A DNA stretch of 64,000 bases. Origin: Rhodobium gokarnense. GTDB lineage: Bacteria; Pseudomonadota; Alphaproteobacteria; Rhizobiales; Rhodobiaceae. Below, piece after piece: positions 1 to 9,345 of the stretch. Below the pieces are notes generated by a model that was not told the origin of the DNA, did not search any database, and saw nothing but the letters and a program-made list of their open reading frames with translations. The stretch is taken from assembly GCF_025961475.1 (NCBI RefSeq), contig NZ_JAOQNS010000005.1, forward strand, positions 186,001 through 250,000. Direction: 5' to 3'. Within the stretch, counting starts at the first letter, position 1, and each line of letters starts with the position of its first letter. A program made the translations under genes and the position numbers.

Positions 1-852
<852 letters not shown>

Positions 853-1400
853 TTAATAGCGATTTACATTCGACGTTCGATGGGACATTGTTGGGAGGCT
901 TCCGCGCACGGTCGTCGACCGTGGGCTCGGCGCGCCGGACGGGCTCCCATGGAGGGTGCCGCCCCCCTCGTCGGCCTTGACCAGCACAACACGTCAGCGC
1001 GGGTGGCGACCGAGGCCGCTTCGTATTGGGGGCGCTATGATTTTATCCCTCAAAAGGGCTCCTGACGGCAACAGCTATCACACGGTCGCTGCCGCAGAAA
1101 CCGGATTACTACGGAAGGCCGGAGCCGGCCGCGTGTGCCCGGACGGGGAACCGGCCGGCGCTTGCGAGCCGCCTCATGCGCGAGCGCGCGCGGGCGCGCG
1201 TTCTTCACGGAGGGGGCTTTCGCGCCCCGCTCCGACACCCCATGTGACAATTCGCGCTGACACCGGGCCAGGCCCGGCGACAGGCGCGGTGCGCCGCGGC
1301 GCGCTGCCGCCGGACGCCAGCCGGCCGGAGGCCCGCACGCGCTGTCGCAGACGGCCGGCCCTGCCGGCACAGAAATGACGCGGAGACGACGTCGAAGACC

Positions 1401-2828
1401 ATGAGCGACCGGGCCGAAAAAACGCGCTACAGGCCATTCAGCCGCCCGTCGGAGTGGTTCCACGACGTCGACCATGTCGCCGCCGCCGAGCTTGCAGCCG
1501 TCGGCTCCGACATCGCGCTCATCCTTTCCGAGAGAGGCGAGGTGGAGGACGTGTCCTACGCCAACGCCAGTCTGCAACCCTACGCTCCGGACAAATGGAT
1601 CGGCCGCCCCTGGGAGGCCACCGTGACAAGCGAAAGCGTGGACAAGGTGCGGACGCTGCTCTCGGACATCACCGCCGCCCGGTCGACCCGGCGCCGGCAA
1701 ATCAACCACCCCAAAGAAGGGCTCCCCGACCTGCCGGTCAACTATGCCCTGGTGGCGATCGACGGATCCTCCTCCACGGTCGCCCTCGGCCAAGACCTTC
1801 GAAAGATAGCTGACATGCAAAGCCGGATGGTACAAAACCAACTCGAAATGGAGCGGGAATACCGCGACCTCCGTCAGGCCGAAACCCGCTACCGCATGCT
1901 CTTTCAACTGATCGCCCAGCCGATGTTCATCGTCGACGGCGACCTGTTGCGCATCCTCGACGTCAACCGGGCGGCGGCCGAACTGGTCGAGCGACCAAGC
2001 AGCCGGCTGGTCGGCGAAACGGTGACGACGCTGTTCCGGCGCGGCGCCCGCGAGGACATCGACGCCGTGCTCGAAGCAGCCCAGCGCCAGGGCACCGCGG
2101 ACAGCCTGGAAGTGCGGCTCGCCAACCAGGACGGCTCCTACGCGATGACCGTGCAGCCGTTCCGCGACGACGGCAAGGTCAACCTGCTCGTGCGCCTGCG
2201 CCAGGTGACCCGCGAGGGCGAGGAGACCGATTCTGATGCGTTCGATCCGCAGGGCCTGATCTGGGAGCTGCCGGAGGCCGTCGTTGTCACCGACGGCGAG
2301 GGCATCGTGGAGCAGCCGAACGACCAGTTCCTAAATATGGTCAAGGCCGTGACCCGGGAACACGTGATCGGCCGCAACCTCAATTCCTGGGTCGGGGCAG
2401 CGGCGATCGACATGCAGCTTTTGATGTCGAACTTGAAGGAAAAGGGCGAGGTCCGCTCCTTCTCGACCGTCATCCGCGACGATTTCGGCAAGGCGATCCC
2501 GGTCCGCATCGCCGCCAAGCGGCTGACCGGGCCGCGCTCCTCGCGCATCGGCTTCCTCATTTCCGAGGCGACCGGCGACAGCGGCTATCCGTCGGTGACC
2601 GGCGCCCTGCCCTACGAGCCGTCGAATTTCGGCGAGCTGGTCGGCCGGGTGCCGTTGAAGGAGCTCCTGCGGGAGGCCTCCGACATCATCGAGAAGCTGT
2701 GCATCGAGGCGGCGTTGCGCCAGACCGGCAACAACCGCGCCTCGGCCGCAGAAATGCTCGGCCTCAGCCGGCAGAGCCTCTACATCAAGCTGAAGCGCCA
2801 CGGCGTCGGCGCCCCGGAAGCGGAGTAG
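1401..2828 (+). CDS. ppsR: PpsR/CrtJ-family photosynthesis transcription regulator, first copy
   Basis: PpsR proteins bind TGT-N12-ACA palindromes and control bch, crt and puc genes in response to oxygen or redox. The 475-residue protein has an N-terminal PAS region (about 30-135), a helical linker, two further PAS domains (about 160-270 and 285-390) and a C-terminal Fis-type helix-turn-helix (about 428-468) with the family motif TGNNRASAAEMLGLSRQSLY. It contains a single cysteine, in the segment EKLC just before the helix-turn-helix, so it could form an intermolecular but not an intramolecular disulfide. In Bradyrhizobium a PpsR1 paralog is reported to use an intermolecular disulfide and to activate; whether that holds here is inference. 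It lies between bchF (divergent) and bchG. Confidence 0.93.
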   Translation: MSDRAEKTRYRPFSRPSEWFHDVDHVAAAELAAVGSDIALILSERGEVEDVSYANASLQPYAPDKWIGRPWEATVTSESVDKVRTLLSDITAARSTRRRQINHPKEGLPDLPVNYALVAIDGSSSTVALGQDLRKIADMQSRMVQNQLEMEREYRDLRQAETRYRMLFQLIAQPMFIVDGDLLRILDVNRAAAELVERPSSRLVGETVTTLFRRGAREDIDAVLEAAQRQGTADSLEVRLANQDGSYAMTVQPFRDDGKVNLLVRLRQVTREGEETDSDAFDPQGLIWELPEAVVVTDGEGIVEQPNDQFLNMVKAVTREHVIGRNLNSWVGAAAIDMQLLMSNLKEKGEVRSFSTVIRDDFGKAIPVRIAAKRLTGPRSSRIGFLISEATGDSGYPSVTGALPYEPSNFGELVGRVPLKELLREASDIIEKLCIEAALRQTGNNRASAAEMLGLSRQSLYIKLKRHGVGAPEAE

Positions 2829-2992
2829 GGTCCGCCGTCAAAAGGTCCGTTCGGGCGCCGGCAGGGTGGGCATCGGGCTTGCATTTGTCACGCCCGATGG
2901 ACATCTGGCGCCGTCCCTCAACCGGAAAAACCTATTTTCGGGCAATATTTTGCAGGGAGGTTGCTGCTGCGGCGTTCGCGCACATCCATAAG

Positions 2993-3010
2993 TGTCATTC
3001 TGAATTGACA
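2993..3010. promoter_or_regulatory. PpsR/CrtJ operator at the bchG promoter
   Basis: TGTCATTCTGAATTGACA is a perfect TGTCA-N8-TGACA palindrome, the canonical PpsR/CrtJ site. Its right half is also the TTGACA -35 of the predicted bchG promoter. Confidence 0.85.
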
Positions 3011-3033
3011 CTTTTTTGGATCGCTCCTAGCAT
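3005..3033 (+). promoter_or_regulatory. Predicted sigma-70 promoter of bchG
   Basis: TTGACA (3005-3010) and TAGCAT (3028-3033) are separated by 17 bases. The expected start, six or seven bases after the -10, falls at 3039-3040, on or next to the bchG ATG. No Shine-Dalgarno sequence precedes that ATG, so the message may be leaderless. Confidence 0.6.
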
Positions 3034-3039
3034 TTCGCC

Positions 3040-3948
3040 ATGGATGCTTACCGGGTTTCCCAGGAATTGCCGAGGGTTCCGACCGTCGGCGCCACCATTC
3101 AGCTGCTGAAGCCGATCACCTGGTTTCCGCCGATGTGGGCCTATGCCTGCGGCGTCGTCTCCGCCGGCGCCTTCACGGCGGAGCGCTGGTGGTTCGTGAT
3201 CGGCGGCATTCTGCTCGCCGGCCCGCTGCTGTGCGGCACCAGCCAGGCGGTGAACGACTGGTTCGACCGCCATGTGGACGCCATCAACGAGCCGGACCGG
3301 GTGATCCCGTCGGGCCGGATGCCGGGGCGCTGGGGGCTCTATGTGGCGATCATCGCCAGCGCGCTGTCCATGGTCGTTGCCGCGCTGCTCGGCGCTGCCG
3401 TCTTCTGGGCCGCCTTGATCGGCCTGGCGCTTGCCTGGGCCTACAGCGCGCCGCCGTTCCGGCTGAAGCAGAACGGCTGGTTCGGCAATGCCGCCGTCGG
3501 CTTTTCCTATGAGAGCCTGCCCTGGTTCACCGCCGCCGCCGCCGCCCTCGGCGGCCTGCCGCCGGCGGAGATCATCGCCGTTGCGCTCCTTTACGGCGTC
3601 GGCGCCCACGGCATCATGACACTCAACGATTTCAAGTCGGTCGAAGGCGACACCCAGCACGGGCTCGCCTCGCTGCCGGTGCAGCTGGGCGTTTCCAATG
3701 CCGCGCGCTTTGCCTGCCTCGTCATGGGCGGCTCGCAAGCGGCCGTGATTGCGCTTCTCCTCATCTGGCAGCATTTCTGGGCGGCCGGCGTCGTCGGCCT
3801 GGTGCTGGCGATCCAGATCGGCTGCATGGTCCACATGCTGAAAAGCCCGAAGGAGCGCGCCGTCTGGTACTCGGCGATCGGCGTCGGGCTCTATGTCAGC
3901 GGCATGATGGCGACCGCCATCTCGCTGAGGACGCTGACCGTCGCATGA
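3040..3948 (+). CDS. bchG: Bacteriochlorophyll synthase BchG
   Basis: BchG attaches a C20 isoprenoid to bacteriochlorophyllide a, the last esterification step of bacteriochlorophyll synthesis, in the membrane. The 302-residue product is a UbiA-family prenyltransferase with about eight membrane segments. The first Asp-rich motif is NDWFDRHVDAINEPDRVIPS (about residues 71-90) and the second is NDFKSVEGD (about 196-204); both bind Mg-diphosphate in the family. KPITWFPPMWAY near the N-terminus is typical of BchG/ChlG. It starts the rightward unit bchG, PucC-like carrier, bchP. The ATG has no ribosome-binding site and coincides with the predicted transcription start. Confidence 0.96.
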   Translation: MDAYRVSQELPRVPTVGATIQLLKPITWFPPMWAYACGVVSAGAFTAERWWFVIGGILLAGPLLCGTSQAVNDWFDRHVDAINEPDRVIPSGRMPGRWGLYVAIIASALSMVVAALLGAAVFWAALIGLALAWAYSAPPFRLKQNGWFGNAAVGFSYESLPWFTAAAAALGGLPPAEIIAVALLYGVGAHGIMTLNDFKSVEGDTQHGLASLPVQLGVSNAARFACLVMGGSQAAVIALLLIWQHFWAAGVVGLVLAIQIGCMVHMLKSPKERAVWYSAIGVGLYVSGMMATAISLRTLTVA

Positions 3949-3976
3949 CGGCTTTCTGAAGGAGCGGACAACAGCA

Positions 3977-5347
3977 ATGGCGTCGTTGGCGAAGGGGACT
4001 CGCGACGGACTTGGTTGGATCGGCATCCTGAGGCTCGGGCTGGTGCAGGCGAGCCTCGGCTCCATCGTCGTCCTCACCACCTCGACCCTCAACCGCGTCA
4101 TGGTCGTGGAACTGGCGCTCGCCGCCGCCATTCCGGGCGCCCTCGTCAGCCTGCACTACGCCGTGCAGATGCTGCGCCCGGTCTGGGGCTATGAATCCGA
4201 CATCGGCGGCGGCCGCACCCGCTGGATCCTCGGCGGCATGGCGATGCTGGCGCTGTCCGGCACCGGCGCGGCGGCCTCGACGATCCTCTTGGAAACCCAT
4301 TTCTGGCTCGGCCTTTCCACCGCCATCGTCGCCTTTGCCTTCATCGGCTTCGGCATCGGGGCCGCCGGCACTTCGTTGCTAGCCCTGCTTGCCAGCCGCA
4401 CCGCGCCGGAACGGCGGCCTGCCGCGGCGACCATCGTCTGGATGATGATGATCGCCGGCATCGTGGTCACCGCCGTCACCTCCGGCCATTTCCTCGATCC
4501 CTATTCCCATGCGAAGCTGATCACCATTACCGCCGTCGCCGGCACGATCTCCTTTGCCCTTGCCGCCATCGCCGTCGGCCGGCTGGAAAGCCGCACCGTG
4601 GAACAGGTCGTCCATGACGACGATCCGAATGCGCCGAAGCCGACCTTCTGGGAAGCGTTGCGAGAAATCTGGGACGATCCGGAGGCACGGCTCTTCACCA
4701 TATTCGTCTTCGTTTCCATGCTCGCCTACTCCATGCAGGACCTGATCCTGGAGCCCTTCGCGGGCCTCCTCTTCAACATGCAGCCCGGTGAGACGACCCA
4801 GCTTTCCGGCAACCAGCACAGCGGCGTCTTCCTCGGCATGGCGACTGTCGGCATCGTCGGCAGCCTCTGGCCCGGCAGAAAGTCCCTCATCCTGAAGATG
4901 TTCACCGTCGTCGGCTGCATCGGATCGGGCGTCGCGCTGGCGCTCTTGGCCCTTGCCACCACCTTTGCCCCCGACTGGCCGCTGTGGGTCAACATCTTCG
5001 CCCTTGGCTACGCCAACGGGGCCTTCGCGGTGGCCGCCATCGGCACGATGATGGTGCTGGCGGGTGCCGGCGTGAAATCGCGCGAGGGCATCCGCATGGG
5101 CCTGTGGGGTGCGGCGCAGGGGATCGCCTTCGGCCTCGGCGGTTTCGCCGGCACCGTCACCATCGACTTCGCGCGCTATCTCACCGGGGACGTCGGCATT
5201 TCCTATGCCTGGGTGTTCTCCGGCGAGGCGGCGCTGTTCCTGATCTCCGCCGTCATTGCCAGCCGGCTCGCCATGGCCGGCGCGCCGGCCGCCGCCATTG
5301 CGGCACCGGCAAAGGACGAGCGGAGCGACCTCCAACCGGCGGTGTAG
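3977..5347 (+). CDS. PucC/LhaA-like MFS carrier of the BCD family (bch2/ORF428 type)
   Basis: This 456-residue protein has about twelve membrane segments and belongs to the bacteriochlorophyll-delivery branch of the major facilitator superfamily, whose members (PucC, LhaA, ORF427/428) assist antenna assembly or pigment delivery. Characteristic pieces are GLVQASLGSIVVLTTSTLNR near residues 18-37 and HYAVQMLRPVWGYESD near 58-73. It sits between bchG and bchP, the usual place of the ORF427/428 homolog. A GAAGGAG ribosome-binding site ends about twelve bases before the ATG. The C-terminus (AAAIAAPAKDERS) is Ala-rich and cytoplasmic by prediction. Confidence 0.9.
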   Translation: MASLAKGTRDGLGWIGILRLGLVQASLGSIVVLTTSTLNRVMVVELALAAAIPGALVSLHYAVQMLRPVWGYESDIGGGRTRWILGGMAMLALSGTGAAASTILLETHFWLGLSTAIVAFAFIGFGIGAAGTSLLALLASRTAPERRPAAATIVWMMMIAGIVVTAVTSGHFLDPYSHAKLITITAVAGTISFALAAIAVGRLESRTVEQVVHDDDPNAPKPTFWEALREIWDDPEARLFTIFVFVSMLAYSMQDLILEPFAGLLFNMQPGETTQLSGNQHSGVFLGMATVGIVGSLWPGRKSLILKMFTVVGCIGSGVALALLALATTFAPDWPLWVNIFALGYANGAFAVAAIGTMMVLAGAGVKSREGIRMGLWGAAQGIAFGLGGFAGTVTIDFARYLTGDVGISYAWVFSGEAALFLISAVIASRLAMAGAPAAAIAAPAKDERSDLQPAV

Positions 5348-5351
5348 GAAA

Positions 5352-6545
5352 ATGACCAAGGATTTCTTCGATACCATCGTTGTCGGCGGCGGGCCGGCCG
5401 GCGCCACCGCGGCGCACGAACTGGCCCGCAAGGGCCGGGCCGTCCTCCTCGTCGACCGCGAGGGCCGCACGAAACCCTGCGGCGGCGCCATTCCGCCGCG
5501 AGCGGTGCGCGATTTCGACATCCCGCCGCACATGCTGACGGCGCGGATTGCCGCGGCCCGCATGGTCTCGCCGTCGAACAAGACCGTCGACATGGAGATC
5601 ACCGGCACCGGCTATGTCGGCATGGTCGACCGCGACGTCTTCGATCCCTGGCTGCGCCAGCGCGCAGCAGAAGCCGGTGCCACCCGCATCGCCGGCACCT
5701 TCACCGGCGCCACCCAGAACGCCGACGGCACGGTCACCGTGCAGATCCGTGAGAAGGACGACGGCAAGGCCGTCCGCGAGTACAAGGCTCGGACCCTGAT
5801 CGGCGCGGACGGCGCCAACTCGCCGGTGCGGCGCGCGGTCTTCGGCGCCAACGTCAAGCCGCCCTTCGTCTTTGCCTATCACGAGATCGTCCGCTCGCCG
5901 GACACCGCCAACGACAATTTCAATCCGACCCGCTGCGACGTCATCTACAAGGGCGAGATCTCGCCGGATTTCTATGGCTGGATCTTTCCGCACGGGCCGG
6001 CGACCAGCATCGGCTGCGGCAGCGCCATCAAGGGCTATGACCTGAGGGCCGCAACCCGGCGCCTGCGCGAACAGGCCGGCCTTGCCGACTGCGAGACGCT
6101 GCGCGAGGAAGGCGCCCCGCTGCCCCTGAAGCCGCTGAAGCGCTGGGACAACGGTCGCAACGTTCTCCTTGCCGGCGATGCGGCGGGCATCGTTGCCCCC
6201 TCCTCCGGCGAAGGCATCTACTACGCCATGCTGGGCGGCCAGCTTGCCGCCGAGGCGGTCGAGCAACTGCTCGTCACCGGCGAGGTCAAGGCGCTGAAGA
6301 GCGCCCGCAAGCGCTTCATGAAGGACCACGGCCGGACCTTCTTCATCCTGCGCGTCATGCAGACGATCTGGTACCGCAACGACAAGCGGCGCGAGCAGTT
6401 CGTGAAGATGTGCCGGGATCCGGACGTGCAGCGGCTGACCTGGGAGTCCTATCTCAACAAGAAACTCGTCAAGCGCGAGCCGATGGCGCATTTGCGCGTC
6501 TTCGGCAAGGATTTGCAGCAACTCTTTGGCCTGTCGCACCGCTGA
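5352..6545 (+). CDS. bchP: Geranylgeranyl diphosphate/bacteriochlorophyll reductase BchP
   Basis: BchP reduces three double bonds of the geranylgeranyl chain of bacteriochlorophyll to phytyl. The 397-residue flavoprotein starts with the dinucleotide fold VVGGGPAGATAAHELA (about residues 8-23), followed by the family stretch REGRTKPCGGAIPPRAV (about 36-52) and a second FAD segment VLLAGDAAGIVAPSSGEGI near 273-291. The ATG at 5352 lies four bases after the stop of the preceding carrier gene, so the two are cotranscribed. The longer upstream frame lacks family similarity. A strong terminator follows the gene. Confidence 0.96.
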   Translation: MTKDFFDTIVVGGGPAGATAAHELARKGRAVLLVDREGRTKPCGGAIPPRAVRDFDIPPHMLTARIAAARMVSPSNKTVDMEITGTGYVGMVDRDVFDPWLRQRAAEAGATRIAGTFTGATQNADGTVTVQIREKDDGKAVREYKARTLIGADGANSPVRRAVFGANVKPPFVFAYHEIVRSPDTANDNFNPTRCDVIYKGEISPDFYGWIFPHGPATSIGCGSAIKGYDLRAATRRLREQAGLADCETLREEGAPLPLKPLKRWDNGRNVLLAGDAAGIVAPSSGEGIYYAMLGGQLAAEAVEQLLVTGEVKALKSARKRFMKDHGRTFFILRVMQTIWYRNDKRREQFVKMCRDPDVQRLTWESYLNKKLVKREPMAHLRVFGKDLQQLFGLSHR

Positions 6546-6586
6546 AACGCTCTGGCAGGCGCCATCACTTTTCAATGGAGCAGAGA

Positions 6587-6625
6587 CGCCGCCCCGCCTT
6601 CGTGCGGGGCGGCGGTTTCCGTTTT
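6587..6625 (+). terminator. Intrinsic terminator after bchP
   Basis: An 11-base perfect stem (CGCCGCCCCGC, 6587-6597, with GCGGGGCGGCG, 6604-6614) encloses the loop CTTCGT and is followed by a T-rich stretch (GTTTCCGTTTT). It closes the bchG-bchP unit. Confidence 0.85.
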
Positions 6626-6692
6626 CGGATAGTCTCTTGGGCGGCATCGCCGACAGCCGGCGACCGGCCATCCCGCCAACGAGGTCAAAACC

Positions 6693-6968
6693 ATGCCGGA
6701 GAGCGTCTCCGCCTTCCTTAATTCACCGGTCATCGCCGACATCGTGCTTGCGGTGCTGATCGGCGAGACGCTGGCCGTGGCGCTGTTCCTGAAGCGCCGG
6801 CGACCGCGGCTGGCCCGCTCCGTCGCCCTCAACGGGCTGTCCGGCGCGTTCATCCTGATGGCGCTGAGGGTGCTGTGGAACGGTGGCGACGGGGCGCTGA
6901 TATGCGCCTTCCTCGCCGCTTCGTTCGTCGCCCATCTCACCGATCTGGTGAAAAGGCTCAACGAATAG
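6693..6968 (+). CDS. Small membrane protein downstream of bchP, unknown function
   Basis: The 91-residue product has about three hydrophobic segments (residues 12-32, 42-60 and 67-82) split by a basic stretch KRRRPRLARS. It shows a faint resemblance in size and hydropathy to MrpF-type antiporter subunits, but no motif supports that. It is separated from bchP by a terminator and is convergent with tspO, with a hairpin between them. Its place inside the photosynthesis cluster suggests, but does not show, a link to membrane or pigment biology. Confidence 0.6.
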   Translation: MPESVSAFLNSPVIADIVLAVLIGETLAVALFLKRRRPRLARSVALNGLSGAFILMALRVLWNGGDGALICAFLAASFVAHLTDLVKRLNE

Positions 6969-7000
6969 GAGCCCGGCAGGACGCCGGGCTCACGGTCTTT
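6969..7000. terminator. Bidirectional hairpin between the small membrane gene and tspO
   Basis: GAGCCCGGC (6969-6977) and GCCGGGCTC (6983-6991) form a perfect 9-base stem with loop AGGAC between two convergent genes. The trailing T-run is short (TCTTT) on the plus strand, so termination strength is uncertain. Confidence 0.6.
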
Positions 7001-7022
7001 CGATTGCAGGACCTGGCGGCGG

Positions 7023-7493
7023 TCAGGACTGGCTTTCGAGCGCGCCGCCATGCTTGTTCATCTGCCAGACCTGCCAGTTCAGCAGCGCCGCGGCGGAGAC
7101 CCAGACCAGGTACGGCGCGAACATCAGCGCCGCCCACATGGAAATCGGCCAGGCGAGCGCGATGAACAGCGCCACCAGGACCCAGAGCGCCGAGACGTTC
7201 ATCATGCCCCAGTCCATACGGCGCTTGCCGAAGAACATCCACGACCAGGTGCCGTTGAGGAGGAGCTGGGCGAACCAGACGACCATGACGAGGCTTGGCC
7301 CAGCCTCGTTCCAGACCATCCAGCCGGCAACGGCGATCAGCGCATAGAGCGGCGTCCAGACCACGGGGAACACCCAGTTGGGCGGGTTCCAGCGCGGCTT
7401 GTCGAGCCGGGCGTACCAGTCGTCGGGCTTGAAATAGGCGCCGCTCGACGCGGCCAGCATCACGAAGATGGCGAAGGGAATGAAATTGAGCAT
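7023..7493 (-). CDS. tspO: TspO/MBR family tryptophan-rich sensory protein
   Basis: TspO is an outer- or inner-membrane porphyrin/oxygen-linked regulator that in Rhodobacter modulates photosynthesis gene expression. The 156-residue product has five hydrophobic segments and the family pieces KPRWNPPNWVFPVVWTPLYA (about 34-53) and LLLNGTWSWMFFG (about 78-90), with the Trp-rich character expected. A TTG six bases upstream is in frame, but AGGA lies directly against it and at good spacing from the ATG at 7493, which was therefore chosen. It follows ppsR2 on the same strand, separated by 160 bases. Confidence 0.93.
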   Translation of the reverse strand: MLNFIPFAIFVMLAASSGAYFKPDDWYARLDKPRWNPPNWVFPVVWTPLYALIAVAGWMVWNEAGPSLVMVVWFAQLLLNGTWSWMFFGKRRMDWGMMNVSALWVLVALFIALAWPISMWAALMFAPYLVWVSAAALLNWQVWQMNKHGGALESQS

Positions 7494-7653
7494 CGGCAAT
7501 CCTGAAGATGGGTCCGGAATCGGAGGGAGGCGTGGTCACGCCGCATCGCCACTATAACCTCTCAGCGGCCCGCCGGTTCCCGCGCGCGGCGCCAGGTCGC
7601 AGCTCTTCTTGTAGGTAATTCGGCGCATGGCGGACATGACCGCCCGCGAGCGC

Positions 7654-9069
7654 CTATTCCTCGTCGGACGCGAAGCCGTAACGCCTCAGCTTGCTGTAGA
7701 GCCCCTGGCGGCTGAGGCCGAGCACCTTGGCGGTCAGCGCCCGGTTGTTGCCGGTCAGCTGCAGGGCCGAGGCGATGCAGCTCTTTTCGATCGCGTCCAT
7801 CTCGTCGCGGACGAGGTCCTTCAGCGGCACCTTGCCGATCAGGTCCTCCACCGGCTCGCCGGAGCGGGCGACGACCGCGTTGCGCTCGCCCGCCTTGGGG
7901 ACGGCGCCGAGATCGATCGGCTGGGCGCGCAGGGCGACGTTGCGGATGACGATGCCGAAGCCGCTGCCGTCGGGCATGGAGACGACGGAGAGCTCGACCT
8001 CGCTGGTCTGGCCGGAAAGGCTGCGCAGCGTCGTCGGCAGCATCTTCAGCCGGCCGTGGCTGCGCACATTGTCGAGGGTGACGCCGATATTGAACGCCGT
8101 GCCGTCGAAGAAGTCGCCGAGGGAACGGCCGACGGCCGATTCCAGCTTGCCGCATTGGGACAGGTCGAGGAAGGAATCGTTGGCCCACAGGATGGTGCCG
8201 GCATCGTCGGTGAGAACGATGGCCTCGCTGGCGAGGTGGATGAGCCGGGCCAGACTGCGGTCGGCGATCGGTCCGGTCGCGGCCTCGACGGCCTCCTGAA
8301 GGTGCACCAGATAGGTCGACGCATCGCGGGACTGGAAGAGGTTGGCCTTGACCCGGACCTTGCGGCCGTCGGCGAGCCGGGCGGTGCCTTCGGACGCCGT
8401 ATCGGTGCCGAGGACGCCGGTCAGCAGCGACTGCAGGTCGGCCCGGTCCTCACGCTCGAAAAAGGTGCCGAGGCGGCGGCCGAGCACGTTGTGGCCGTCC
8501 TCCTTGAGGAGCTGCAGCGCCGCGCGGTTGGCCTCGCGGATGAGGCCTGACGAAACGTCGACGATGAGCACGGCTTCGGACGCGACCTGGAACACCATGC
8601 GGTATCGCGCTTCGTCCTGACGCTGGCGCTCAAAGGTGCGTTCCATGGTCTGCTGCGACAAAAGCAGCCGCTCCTGCAGGGAGCGCAGCGGCGACAGGTT
8701 GCGGCCAAGGAGCACGATGTCGTCGTCAGCGCCCGTGGCGATCGCCGAATAGCGTATCAGAATCTGCTCGCCGGAGGGAGCCGGATGACGGATGTCGGCC
8801 ATCGCCGGCATATCCTCGCCGGGGGCAAGGCGAATCAGGTCGTCGACATGCTGGCGGGAGTCCTCGCTGACGACGTCATGCAAGGGCGCGCCGCGCCAGG
8901 CCCCGGCGCCGATCTGGGCGAGGCTTTCGCCGTCACCGGCAACATCCTTGATGATGCCGTCACGACCGACTATCAGGGCGATGTCGGATGCGTTTGCAAC
9001 GAGAGCCCCAACGGTCTTCGGGTCGGCGTTAGAGAAGAAGGCCGCGGGCTGCGAGAAGAGCGAGTTCAC
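7654..9069 (-). CDS. ppsR: PpsR/CrtJ-family photosynthesis transcription regulator, second copy
   Basis: The 471-residue paralog has the same plan as the first: N-terminal PAS (about 15-125), linker, two PAS domains (about 155-260 and 275-385) and a Fis-type helix-turn-helix at the C-terminus with TGNNRALTAKVLGLSRQGLY. It differs in having two cysteines, one in the third PAS domain (LSQCGK) and one before the helix-turn-helix (EKSC), the arrangement that allows an intramolecular disulfide in Rhodobacter PpsR. It is divergent from the bphO-bphP operon; in Bradyrhizobium and Rhodopseudomonas the PpsR next to the bacteriophytochrome is a repressor relieved by light through BphP. The same partnership is likely here but not shown. 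Confidence 0.93.
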   Translation of the reverse strand: MNSLFSQPAAFFSNADPKTVGALVANASDIALIVGRDGIIKDVAGDGESLAQIGAGAWRGAPLHDVVSEDSRQHVDDLIRLAPGEDMPAMADIRHPAPSGEQILIRYSAIATGADDDIVLLGRNLSPLRSLQERLLLSQQTMERTFERQRQDEARYRMVFQVASEAVLIVDVSSGLIREANRAALQLLKEDGHNVLGRRLGTFFEREDRADLQSLLTGVLGTDTASEGTARLADGRKVRVKANLFQSRDASTYLVHLQEAVEAATGPIADRSLARLIHLASEAIVLTDDAGTILWANDSFLDLSQCGKLESAVGRSLGDFFDGTAFNIGVTLDNVRSHGRLKMLPTTLRSLSGQTSEVELSVVSMPDGSGFGIVIRNVALRAQPIDLGAVPKAGERNAVVARSGEPVEDLIGKVPLKDLVRDEMDAIEKSCIASALQLTGNNRALTAKVLGLSRQGLYSKLRRYGFASDEE

Positions 9070-9130
9070 GAGCGTTCATTCCGGTTGACGTAAAACGGTT
9101 CTAATTTCCAATTAGCGCAGAGATTTCGCC

Positions 9131-9147
9131 TTGACAACGTTTGTCAA
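9131..9147. promoter_or_regulatory. Palindrome TTGACAA-N3-TTGTCAA between ppsR2 and bphO
   Basis: TTGACAACGTTTGTCAA is a perfect 7+3+7 inverted repeat that shares five bases with the adjoining PpsR box. Each arm also contains a TTGACA-like hexamer, one facing each divergent gene, so it could be a second operator or a pair of -35 elements. Confidence 0.5.
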
Positions 9148-9159
9148 CGTTTTTTGACA
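9142..9159. promoter_or_regulatory. PpsR/CrtJ operator between ppsR2 and bphO
   Basis: TGTCAACGTTTTTTGACA is a perfect TGTCA-N8-TGACA palindrome. It lies 73-90 bases upstream of the ppsR2 start and about 190 bases upstream of bphO, so it may serve autoregulation of ppsR2, control of bphO-bphP, or both. Confidence 0.8.
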
Positions 9160-9345
9160 CCCTCTACTTGCAGGCCGTCCGACATTCGCGCCAAGGATTG
9201 TACACCGGCAGTCCTGATTCAGATTAGATGGGAATTTGTTTAATGCTTTCAAGCTTAAATGCCAATGCGACTGTTTTCCCCGGATATCGGCGGCCGCCCC
9301 GGGGTGCCAAAATGCCGCGGCGGCAAACCGGAGGATAACGGGCCG

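Noticed and set aside
1236-1258. TGTGACA ... TGACA near ppsR1 as another PpsR box
   Set aside because: The spacing between TGT and ACA is 14 and the halves are direct, not inverted, repeats.
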